64,000 bases of DNA. Origin: an uncultured Erythrobacter sp. (lineage in GTDB: Bacteria > Pseudomonadota > Alphaproteobacteria > Sphingomonadales > Sphingomonadaceae). Shown one piece after another: positions 37,918-47,700 of this stretch (positions are counted from its first letter, which is position 1; each line of letters begins with the position of its first letter). The position numbers and the translations under genes were made by a program. The DNA is taken from NCBI GenBank assembly GCA_947503155.1, contig CANNCL010000001.1, positions 744,001 through 808,000 on the forward strand, in the 5' to 3' direction. Below the pieces are notes generated by a model. It was not told where the DNA came from. It was given only the letters and a program-made list of their open reading frames with translations, and searched no databases.

Positions 37918-38410
37918 AGTCCATAGCCACGCCGTTGATGCAGTGGCGCTTGCCCGTAGGCTGAGGCCCATCGCCGAAAATGTGACCCAAATGCCCGCCG
38001 CAATCGGCGCAGTGCACTTCGGTGCGCGGATAACCGATATTGTAGTCGGTCGAGGTCTCGACCGCGCCGCTATCAATTGAGCGCCAAAAACTCGGCCACC
38101 CTGTGCCGCTGTCATATTTATGGGCCGAGGAATAGAGGCGGTTGTTACAGCCTGCGCAGGTAAAGGTGCCCGCGCGTTTTTCGTTGTCGAGCGGCGAAGA
38201 ATAAGCCCGCTCTGTCCCCGCTTCCCGCAAAATCCGGTATTCGCTGCGGCTGAGTTCGCGCCGCCATTGCGCATCGGTTTTGCTGACCCGAAAGGTCCGT
38301 TCTTTACGCGCCTCAACCACTCCGCCGCCGCAACTCGCGAGCAGCGGCATAGCCGCGGCAAGACCGGCGCCAGCGACAAAGGTTCGGCGGGTGGACAGGT
38401 TGAACGGCAT
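37904..38410 (-). CDS. msrB: Peptide-methionine (R)-S-oxide reductase MsrB, exported (Tat-like signal)
   Basis: [88 protein letters not shown] N-terminus. Confidence 0.95.
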   Translation of the reverse strand: [168 protein letters not shown]

Positions 38411-38482
38411 GACAGTTCCTCACGAAAACAAGTAGCGCTTCACCTGTTCTTACGTTGGAAACCCGCAAAAGGTTTCACTGGA

Positions 38483-39841
38483 TCAAAACTCGGTAACCTC
38501 GACCTCAAGCTTGCGGAAGCCATGGACGAAGTTCGCGCGGACCCGCTCCACATCGCCAGCAACATGAACGCGCATCCGGCGTTTGTGCATTTCTTCAAGC
38601 AGGATCTTGAGCTGCATTTCGGCCAAGCGCGCGCCTACACAACGGTGAATGCCATAGCCAAAAGCGATGTGCCGCCGCGCATTTTCGCGAGTGAGGTCGA
38701 GCTTATGCGGGTCCGGGAACACACTCTCTTCGTGGTTGGCGGCAAGATACCAGAGCACCACTTTCTCGCCCTTTTTGATTGTCTTGCCAAAAACCTCGGT
38801 GTCCTCGGTGCAGGTCCGGCGCATGTGGGCGAGCGGAGTCTGCACGCGCAGCATTTCTTGCACTGCATTGGGGATGATGTCGGGGTTTTCCTCGAACAGC
38901 TTGCGCTGGTCGGGAAACTTGTCGAGCGCATGGATGAAACCGCTCATCGAATTGCGGGTGGTGTCGTTTCCGCCCACAATCAACAGCACGAGATTGCCGA
39001 TAAACTCTTCTGGGCGCATTTGATTCATCGCCTCGGAATGGATCATCATCGAAATGAGATCATTGCCGGGCTCTTTATCATGCGTCCGTTCAATCCAGAT
39101 TGATTGGAAATAGGCTGCCATTTCGTGCAGGAATTCCCAGCGCAATTCATCCAATTCGCGCACGCCCGCCAGTTCTGTGTCGCCCGACCAATCCGACCAG
39201 AAAGTCAGCATCCGGCGGTCCTCCCATGGGAAGCCGAACAGAATCGCAAGCATGCCGGTCGTCAGTTCAATCGAAACCGTATCGACCCAATCGAACACTT
39301 CGCCGCGTGGCAGCGAATCGAGCAATTCGCCGGTGCGCGCGCGAATTTCGGCGTCCATATCGGCCATTGCGGACGGGGTGAATTTTGGCGCAACCGTGCG
39401 GCGTTGTCCGGTGTGTTCAGGGCGGTCCATAGCGATGAACATCGGCAATTCACGAGTGGTGCCGCTTTCTTCGTGCACATTGAGCTCGTCCGTCTCTTCG
39501 AGCCGCTCTAGGATGGTGATCCCGCCATGCTCCCAGCTGGAGGAAAATATCTCTGGCTGCGCCTCGATATGCTGGATCGCCTTGTGCCCGACGACCGCCC
39601 AATAGGGGCCGTAAGGACTTTCAGGGATGTAATGGAGCGGACCGGCATCCTGCATCTCTTTGAAGATCGGTTGCCATTTGTCTTCGAAATAAATGTCGCT
39701 GCGGCTGACATCCCATTTGTGGGGATGGTCAGGGCGTTCACCCGGATGTTTCGCGTAATGCTCCTTGATCGCTTCATAAGCGGTCGGGGAAGTGCGAACT
39801 TTCGGACGTTCGGGTGCTACAGTTGCCATGACTCTCTCCAT
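38483..39841 (-). CDS. Cytochrome P450 (CYP153-like)
   Basis: GGNDTTRNSMSGF I-helix, ENARRHIAFGYGIHRCVGARLAEMQL heme-binding loop. Confidence 0.92.
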   Translation of the reverse strand: MERVMATVAPERPKVRTSPTAYEAIKEHYAKHPGERPDHPHKWDVSRSDIYFEDKWQPIFKEMQDAGPLHYIPESPYGPYWAVVGHKAIQHIEAQPEIFSSSWEHGGITILERLEETDELNVHEESGTTRELPMFIAMDRPEHTGQRRTVAPKFTPSAMADMDAEIRARTGELLDSLPRGEVFDWVDTVSIELTTGMLAILFGFPWEDRRMLTFWSDWSGDTELAGVRELDELRWEFLHEMAAYFQSIWIERTHDKEPGNDLISMMIHSEAMNQMRPEEFIGNLVLLIVGGNDTTRNSMSGFIHALDKFPDQRKLFEENPDIIPNAVQEMLRVQTPLAHMRRTCTEDTEVFGKTIKKGEKVVLWYLAANHEESVFPDPHKLDLTRENARRHIAFGYGIHRCVGARLAEMQLKILLEEMHKRRMRVHVAGDVERVRANFVHGFRKLEVEVTEF

Positions 39842-39941
39842 AAATGGAGTGGCCGCGGCCTTGCGCCGTCTCGTGACCTCTCCCGTTATCTGCATCCTGC
39901 CCTAACTGACAGTGATGTCAATACGGGTTGCGATTGGCTAC

Positions 39942-41288
39942 CTATTCGGCTGGTTCCAGCTGAGGTTCGCGCGCCTCAGGTCCGCGACCCCCGCGACCCC
40001 CGCGAGATCCAAGACCCCAGCGCCGCTTTTTCTTCTCGCGCCCCGCTCCGCCCGATTTCATCACGCGTTTTCGGAACAGCATCGACCCGCCTTTGACGAG
40101 CAACGCCACCCACATTGCCTGCCAAGCAAGCGCCGCCGCATGAATCCACAAGGTTTCCTCCAACGCCGCGCGTGCCAGCAAGGCAAAGGGAGAGGATAGC
40201 GGGAAGATAACCGCGACCATCTCCAACCCGGAACCTGCATCGGTCAGCGTCGCCGCCGCGAGGAAGAACACCATCAATTGCAGCATGGTCACTGGCATCG
40301 ACAAGGTTTGCACCTCGCGCACCGTGTCTGCCATCGCACCAATGGTCAGGAACAGCGAACCGAGCAGCAGATAGGCCATCGAGAAATAGGCGATCCCCAG
40401 CGCGATAAATAACGGCCAGCCTACGGCGGGGCCGGGCAGGTTGCGGAAATCGGTGTTGGTGACCGTGATGATCGCATCCTCAGCAATCGCCCAAAATCCC
40501 CAGCCCAGCATCCCCCAGACGAAGATCCCGACAAACGAGACGCCAAGCATCGCAAACAGCTTACCCATAAACACCGCATCCATCGGGATCGCGGCGGCGA
40601 GGATTTCGATGATCTTGTTGCCCTTTTCTTCTGCGAGATTTGACAGCACCATTCCGGCGAGGAGCATGGTCAGCAAGAACATCACCATTTGCGCCGCCTG
40701 AGCGGTGCGGATGCGGTTCTTGCGCTCCGATGCGGCGCTGGAGGCGACCGTTTGCCGCGTGGATTGGGGAAAGACCAAAGGCGCATCGGCGGCGGTGCTT
40801 GCGGCGATCAATTCAATTGGTCCCTGCCAGCGGCGGACCTGTCCTTCGGTACCGATCAGTTCCGGCTTATCGACGGTACCGGTGACGATGGCGGCAAAAT
40901 TGCCTTTGCGGGCCTCCATAAAGGCGCGGGCGTCAAAGTCGGCATTGCCAGCGGCTTCTTCTACCGCGCGCAGGGCGGGGATTGCACCGCGCAATTTGGG
41001 GGCAAGCTGATCGCGCGCGGCGATCATTGCTGCATTGTCCTCAGCGCTCATGGCGAGGCCCACCTCGATCACGGTGGTTTCTTTTGAGACCTGGCTGCCG
41101 ATACTGCCGGCCAGTCCGCCAACGAGCACTGGGAACAGTGGCCCGATCAGAAAGAAGAGAAAGGCGCGGCTGAACAGTACCGCGACAAAATCACGCCGGG
41201 CGATAACCCATGCGGCCTCTAATCGGGTGAGGCGCGGTTTCGCGTCTAGGTCGGCGCGATGCGCGTCATTTGTGTGCTGAGCGTTCAT
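39942..41288 (-). CDS. ABC-2-type transporter permease (NatB-like)
   Basis: Multi-TM protein overlapping the ATPase gene by 4 nt; AEEKGNKIIEILAAAIPMDAVFMGKLFAMLGVSFVG. Confidence 0.88.
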   Translation of the reverse strand: MNAQHTNDAHRADLDAKPRLTRLEAAWVIARRDFVAVLFSRAFLFFLIGPLFPVLVGGLAGSIGSQVSKETTVIEVGLAMSAEDNAAMIAARDQLAPKLRGAIPALRAVEEAAGNADFDARAFMEARKGNFAAIVTGTVDKPELIGTEGQVRRWQGPIELIAASTAADAPLVFPQSTRQTVASSAASERKNRIRTAQAAQMVMFLLTMLLAGMVLSNLAEEKGNKIIEILAAAIPMDAVFMGKLFAMLGVSFVGIFVWGMLGWGFWAIAEDAIITVTNTDFRNLPGPAVGWPLFIALGIAYFSMAYLLLGSLFLTIGAMADTVREVQTLSMPVTMLQLMVFFLAAATLTDAGSGLEMVAVIFPLSSPFALLARAALEETLWIHAAALAWQAMWVALLVKGGSMLFRKRVMKSGGAGREKKKRRWGLGSRGGRGGRGPEAREPQLEPAE

Positions 41289-42307
41289 GCCTGACCTCCA
41301 GCTGCGTCCGCCTCTAGCTGGCGGGCGGCGGCCTCTCCGGCGATCGACACGAAGGCATCGTGCAGTCCTGCGCGTTCAATTGAGAGCGACAGAATGCCTG
41401 CCTCGCCTTCTATTAACTGGCGCAGCAAAGGTTCGACTCCGTCTTCGGGAAGCGGGAAGTAAAAGAAATCGCCTTCGCGGCGCGTGTCTTCGGGCAGGGC
41501 CGCGGTCCAATCACCGTCACGCGCGCGGGTCTCGAGGCGCACTTGCGCCGGGATGCGGTCGCGGGCGGCTTCGACGCTTCCGGCATAGGGCACCTTGCCC
41601 CCAGCGATGATAGCCACGCCTTCGCAAAGGCGTTCTGCGTGGTGGATGACGTGGGTTGAGAAGATCACCGTCACGCCTTCTTCGGCGAGGCTGCGGATCA
41701 TCCTTTCTAGCTTGCCCTGATTGATCGCATCGAGGCCTGAAAACGGCTCATCCAGAACCACCAGACGCGGGCGGTGAACCAGCGTGCCGAGCAATTGGAC
41801 GGTTTGCGCCATACCTTTGGAAAGTTGGCGTATTTGGCGGTCCGCCGCGTAAGCCAGGTCATGGCGTTCGAGCAATTCCAGTCCGCGCCTGCGCCCTTCG
41901 GCCAGCGACAATCCGCGCAATGCGCCCATGAAGGCGATGGCTTCGATTGATTTCATCGCAGGGTAAAGGCCGCGTTCTTCGGGTAGATAACCAATGAGCC
42001 GGCCAATATCATGCGGACGGTCATGGCCGAACACCCGGCGGATACCTTCGTCTGGATCGATAATGCCCAGCAACATCCGCAAAGTCGTGGTTTTGCCCGC
42101 GCCATTCGGGCCAAGAATGCCGTAAATCGCCCCTTCGGGAACGGAAATATCAACACCGTCCACTGCGCGGGTTCCATCAAAACTCTTGACCAGTCCGCGT
42201 GCTTCAATAGCCAAGGCGCGCGGGTCGGGAGGCGAAAGAGTTAGTCCTTCGTCTTCGCTTGCTGCACTGCTGTTGCTCATCATTCGGGTGTTTGACGCCA
42301 TATCCAT
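41285..42307 (-). CDS. ABC transporter ATP-binding protein (NatA-like)
   Basis: GILGPNGAGKTTTLRMLLG Walker A, QLSKGMAQTVQLLGTLVHRPRLVVLDEPFSGLD. Confidence 0.95.
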   Translation of the reverse strand: MDMASNTRMMSNSSAASEDEGLTLSPPDPRALAIEARGLVKSFDGTRAVDGVDISVPEGAIYGILGPNGAGKTTTLRMLLGIIDPDEGIRRVFGHDRPHDIGRLIGYLPEERGLYPAMKSIEAIAFMGALRGLSLAEGRRRGLELLERHDLAYAADRQIRQLSKGMAQTVQLLGTLVHRPRLVVLDEPFSGLDAINQGKLERMIRSLAEEGVTVIFSTHVIHHAERLCEGVAIIAGGKVPYAGSVEAARDRIPAQVRLETRARDGDWTAALPEDTRREGDFFYFPLPEDGVEPLLRQLIEGEAGILSLSIERAGLHDAFVSIAGEAAARQLEADAAGGQA

Positions 42308-42352
42308 GCCGGGACGGTTAACTCATGAGGCTAAACGGGAGGTGCTCCAAAC

Positions 42353-43426
42353 GTGGTTAACGCTGCTGTTACCAACGGACTAGGCGATCCGCTCAATGGG
42401 CGCATCGAACGAGAAGCGCGCTCGCTTGGTTTCGCCGCCTGCGGTTTTGCTAGCGCGGCCGGGGATCCGGTGCGCGCGCAGCGGCTGGAGCAATGGCTTG
42501 GCGAAGGCAATCACGGTTCGATGGAGTGGATGGAGGCGCGCGAGCATCACCGCCGGTCGCCGCAAGGCCTATGGCCCGAAGCGCGAAGCGTGATCGCGCT
42601 GGGCATGAGCTATGCACCGGCGCTTGATCCGATGGCGCTGGAGGATGCGGGCGACCGGGCGCGAATATCTGTCTATGCGCAGGGGCGCGACTATCACGAT
42701 GTGGTGAAAAAGCGGCTGAAAGCGCTTGCGCGCTGGCTGGTGGCGCAGGAACCGGGGGCCGAGGTCAAAGTCTTCGTAGATACGGCGCCGGTGATGGAAA
42801 AACCTCTGGGCGAGGCGGCTGGGATCGGGTGGCAGGGCAAGCACACAAACCTCGTCAGCCCCGATCACGGCAGCTGGCTGTTCCTCGGCGCGATCTATAC
42901 GACTTTGGACCTCGCACCGGCTGACCCGCACCGCGATCAATGCGGGTCATGCCGGGCATGTCTCGATATTTGTCCGACCAATGCGTTTCCCGCCCCGTAT
43001 CAGCTCGATGCGCGGCGCTGTATTTCGTACCTCACGATTGAGCATAAGGGCCCGATTGCAGAGGAATTTCGCGAAGGGTTAGGCAACCGCATTTATGGCT
43101 GCGACGATTGTCTTGCGGTATGCCCGTGGAACAAATTTGCCAATCAAGCTCATGCAGCGCGTGAATTCCTGCCTCGCGCTGAACTGACTGCGCCGCGTCT
43201 GGCCGAGTTGCTCGCACTGGACGATGCCGGATTTCGGGCGCTGTTTTCAGGATCTCCGATAAAGCGGATTGGGCGGGACCGGTTCGTCCGAAACTGCCTT
43301 TATGCGGCAGGCAATAGCGGCGATCCGGCGTTGAAACCGCCCGTGAGCAAGCTCACACAAGACACAGACACGGCGATCTCAGAGGCGGCGCATTGGGCGC
43401 TCGGCCGGCTTAAAGCAGTTCCTTGA
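42353..43426 (+). CDS. queG: Epoxyqueuosine reductase
   Basis: [90 protein letters not shown]. Confidence 0.95.
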   Translation: MVNAAVTNGLGDPLNGRIEREARSLGFAACGFASAAGDPVRAQRLEQWLGEGNHGSMEWMEAREHHRRSPQGLWPEARSVIALGMSYAPALDPMALEDAGDRARISVYAQGRDYHDVVKKRLKALARWLVAQEPGAEVKVFVDTAPVMEKPLGEAAGIGWQGKHTNLVSPDHGSWLFLGAIYTTLDLAPADPHRDQCGSCRACLDICPTNAFPAPYQLDARRCISYLTIEHKGPIAEEFREGLGNRIYGCDDCLAVCPWNKFANQAHAAREFLPRAELTAPRLAELLALDDAGFRALFSGSPIKRIGRDRFVRNCLYAAGNSGDPALKPPVSKLTQDTDTAISEAAHWALGRLKAVP

Positions 43427-44663
43427 GCGGAATGTCGCTATCGGCGAGCAGAGCGGGATCGATCTTGCTCGCTCCGGCTTCCAACATTTTGCGGCCCTGC
43501 ACGTAATCCTTCATCATGTTGACGCAGTCGAACGCGATGGGGCGGCCTTCTTTCAAATAAACCACAGTGAATTTGCGCGCCGCAGGATCACCGCGCAGCA
43601 CCGTCTCATCATAGCCGATACTTAGGCCCGCAGTTTGCAGTTTCAGATCATATTGGTTGGACCAGAACCACGGCAGCGCATGATATGGTTCTTTGTCGCC
43701 CATGATCGCACGAGCGGCCGTGTTCGCCATATCATTGGCATTCTGCACGGATTCCAGCCGGATGACGGCGCTGTCTGCAAAAGCATTGGCATGTGCGGCG
43801 CAATCGCCAATCGCGTAAATATCATCCAACGTGGTGCGGCAGAACATGTCGACATCGACACCATTCGATCCGGCTGCACCCGCAGCAATCAAAGGTGCAA
43901 CGGCGGGCACAATTCCAATACCGGCGATAACCATGTCGCAATCCAGCGTGCTATCATCAACTAGCCTGACGCCGGTCACAACGCCGCCCTCTTCGCCAAG
44001 AATTTCTGCGACGCCTTGTGAAAGCTTGATATCGACACCTTGGCGGCGATGTTCAGCCTCATAGAAGCGCGACATGTCTTCTCCGGCGACCCGTGCGAGC
44101 ACGCGGTCCTGCATTTCCAGCACGGTTACGTCGCAGCCAAGCTTGCGCAGCACTGCCGCCGCCTCAAGGCCAATATAGCCGCCCCCGATCACGACGGCGC
44201 GCTTTGCGCCCGCCTTCAGCGCGGCCATCATGGCATCGGCGTCGCGTTTATCCCGGACGTAATGGATGCCCTTCAGGTTGGCCCCTGGAATACCCAGCCG
44301 CCGCGGGTCCGCACCGCCAGCCCAGATCAATTTGCGATAGCTGATCACATTGCCATCGGAGAGGGTTACGGTATGCGCCAACGCGTCAATCGCGCCGACA
44401 CCGCTGCCGAGCCGCAATTCGATGCCCTTGTCTGCCCAGAATTTCTCTGGCCGGATCATGATCCGTTCAAAGGCTTTGTCCCCGGCGAGATATTCTTTCG
44501 ACAAAGGCGGGCGTTCATATGGCGGAACGCTGTCGCGCCCGACCATCATGATCGTGCCTTCGTGACCCCTTTGCCGAAGCGCGATGGCCGCCTGTGCGCC
44601 GCCGTGCCCGGTGCCAACGATTACCACATCAGCCGAAGCCAATCCTATTTCCTGTGCGCTCAT
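43410..44663 (-). CDS. FAD-dependent ferredoxin/rubredoxin-type reductase
   Basis: [74 protein letters not shown]. Confidence 0.92.
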   Translation of the reverse strand: MSAQEIGLASADVVIVGTGHGGAQAAIALRQRGHEGTIMMVGRDSVPPYERPPLSKEYLAGDKAFERIMIRPEKFWADKGIELRLGSGVGAIDALAHTVTLSDGNVISYRKLIWAGGADPRRLGIPGANLKGIHYVRDKRDADAMMAALKAGAKRAVVIGGGYIGLEAAAVLRKLGCDVTVLEMQDRVLARVAGEDMSRFYEAEHRRQGVDIKLSQGVAEILGEEGGVVTGVRLVDDSTLDCDMVIAGIGIVPAVAPLIAAGAAGSNGVDVDMFCRTTLDDIYAIGDCAAHANAFADSAVIRLESVQNANDMANTAARAIMGDKEPYHALPWFWSNQYDLKLQTAGLSIGYDETVLRGDPAARKFTVVYLKEGRPIAFDCVNMMKDYVQGRKMLEAGASKIDPALLADSDIPLKELL

Positions 44664-44725
44664 GACGAGATGGGTTCACCAAAATTTGGGCCCGCGTCAA
44701 GCGTGATGCTTAGACTTGAGCGCCT

Positions 44726-47700
44726 TTACCGGTCGAGCAGATTGCGCGCTTGGCTTGCGATTTGCGCGAGCACGGCGGGTGCAATTGGCGGCCGGGACTG
44801 CGCGCGGGCAATCATCGCTTTGAATTGCGTGACTGCATCTTCGTTGCGCTTTGCCCATTCCGCAATGGCCCCTTGCGGATCGTCTTTCCCAGTTTTGCGG
44901 CGCATCAACCTGCGCAGGAAATCGAGCCGCATGTGCTGAAAATCGCGCGCCAGACCATCAACCAATAGGCGTTCCCAAATATCCGACGGCGACATATGCG
45001 CCGCAGTGCCCTGTGCCCAATCAAGCCCGATACGTTCGCCAATATCGGTGAAGGCGCGGGTGAGTAAGGCTGAGTCTAGCTCTGTATTCAGCGCAAGCTG
45101 AGCCAGACCAATGGACCCATCGAAATCGAACAGATCAGCGACCCTGCTGGCCAGTTTTTCGGGCGCACCCAGATCCACGAATTGCGCCCGCAACAAGTCT
45201 GAACGCTCGCGTGTATCGCCAGAAATCAGCTCTTCACGGCCCGAGGTTAGCGTCGTGACGCCGGCTTGTAGCCCTGCGATCATCGCGCTTGTTTCCACGT
45301 GACCAGCGGCGGTTCTGAGCACGTCGGACATCAAATTGCCCACCGCAGCGGCCAAGCGATCAAGCAGTGATAGCCGCGCCGTTTCGCTCATCTTTTGATT
45401 GTCGATATCGCGCCACAATGTTTTGAGGTCGAACAATCGCTCCACCACGATGAACGCTGCCGCGACATCGGCCAGGCCGACGCCTTCTTCTTCGGGCAAT
45501 TCGAATGCGTGGAGCAGGCCGATCCGGTTCACGATCCGATTGGCCAGATCAGTGGCGACCAATTCGCGCCGCAGCCGGTGATCGAGAATTTGGCTTTCGC
45601 ATTTTTTCTGCATCGGACCGGGGAACATCGCGACCAGATTGCTGACCAGCATCGGATCATCGGGCAGATCGCTGGCCTCAATCGCGTCTTGCAATGCGAG
45701 TTTCGCAGAGGACAAAAGCACCGCCAATTCTGGCCGTGTCAGCCCGCGTCCATCGGCAGCGCGCCGCGTATAGGTTTCGGCATCAGCCAGACTTTCGGTC
45801 CGCCGATCCAGCGCGCCCATTTCCTCTAGCTGTTCGATTAGGCGAATACACGACGCGGTCGCATCTGGTCCGCCGGTTTCAGCGATTGACAGCGCGAGCG
45901 CTTGCAGGCGGTTATCCTCCAACACAATCTCGGCGACTTCATCAGTCATCTTCGCTAGCAGATTGTTGCGTTTGACCTGTGTCAGCGCGCCTTCCCGGGT
46001 CGCAGTCGCCAGCGCGATCTTGATATTCACTTCATTATCTGAACAGTCCACGCCAGCTGAATTGTCGATGAAATCGGTGTTGATCCGCCCGCCTTTGAGC
46101 GAATAGGCGATGCGCGCGGCTTGAGTGATGCCCAGATTGGCGCCCTCGCCTATAACTTTCGCGCCGACCTGCGATGCATTCACCCGCAGCGCATCGTTCG
46201 CGGGATCGCCAACGTCGAGATGGCTTTCGGTTTCGGCCTTGATATAGGTCCCGATCCCGCCAAACCAGATCAGATCGACCTGTGCTTTTAGGATCGCGCT
46301 CACCAGAGCATCCGGCTCGATTTCTTTGTCTTCAATGCCCAGTAGATCGCGCGCCTTTTTGGGCAATTTGATACTTTTCAGGTCGCGGGAGAACACTCCG
46401 CCACCCTTTGAAATCAGCGCCGCGTCATAATCTTCCCAACTGGACCGCGGCAGGTCGAACAGACGCTTTCGCTCTTTCCAACTGGCGGCGGGATCGGGAT
46501 CAGGATCGATAAAGATATGACGGTGATCATACGCCGCGACCAACCTGACGGCTTTCGAAAGCAGCATACCGTTGCCGAACACATCGCCAGACATATCGCC
46601 GCAGCCCGCTACGCTAATACTGTCGCTTTGGACGTCGACGCCCATCTCAAGGAAATGCCGCTGAACGCTGACCCAAGCACCGCGAGCGGTGATGCCCATT
46701 GCCTTGTGATCGTAACCGTTCGAACCGCCGCTGGCGAAGGCATCATCTAACCAGAAGCCATGCGCCTCTGCGATGCCATTGGCGACATCGGAGAAACGCG
46801 CTGTGCCTTTATCGGCGGCAACCACGAAATACGGGTCTTCGCCGTCATGGACACGCACGCTTTCAGGGTGGACGACTTTGCCGTCCACGATGTTGTCTGT
46901 GATGGACAGCAATGTTCGAATGAACACTTCATAGCTGCCCTGCCCCTCTGCCGCCCACGCATCGCGGTCAATTGCAGGCGAGGGCAGTTGTTTGGGGTAG
47001 AACCCGCCCTTCGCACCGCTTGGAACGATGACGGCGTTTTTGACCTTCTGCGCTTTCATCAGGCCAAGCACTTCGGTGCGGAAATCATCGCGCCGATCGG
47101 ACCAACGCAGCCCCCCGCGTGCAACGGCGCCGGAGCGCAAATGAATGCCTTCCACCCGGCGCGAATAAACGAAAATTTCGCGCCACGGCACAGGCTTTGG
47201 CAGGTTGGGCACGAGCGCAGAATCAATCTTAAATGCCAGCGCCTCTTCGGCTGCGGGCGCAAACGCATTGCTGCGCAGAACCGCATCAATCACCGCGCGG
47301 TAAAGCCGCAGCAGCCGGTCATCATTGATCGCTGTGACCTTGGCCAGACCGCGCTGATAAGCGCTCAGAGCGGCTGTGATTGCCGCGTCGCGATTGCCCG
47401 TAAATGCGGGGTCATGGCGCGCGACAAACAAGTCAATAATCGCCTGCGTCACACTGGGCGCTCGGCGCAGGGCATCGACCACGGTGTAGATCGTAAAGCT
47501 CATGCCCGTTTGACGCAGATATCGGTAAATTGCGCGAAGCCAGATCGCTTGCTGCGCGCCTAGGCCGGTAACCACCACAAGCCGGTTGAACGGATCATCT
47601 TCGGATTGCCCATTCAGCACTTCGGCGATCGCGGTTTCGATGATGTCTGCGCGCGCAAGCAAGGCGTCAACATCACAGCCTTGTGGCAATTCCAGCGTAA

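Noticed and set aside
42305-42375. Paired TTAAC-like motifs upstream of queG considered as CtrA binding sites
   Set aside because: Spacing and second half-sites deviate from the TTAA-N7-TTAA consensus; insufficient support.
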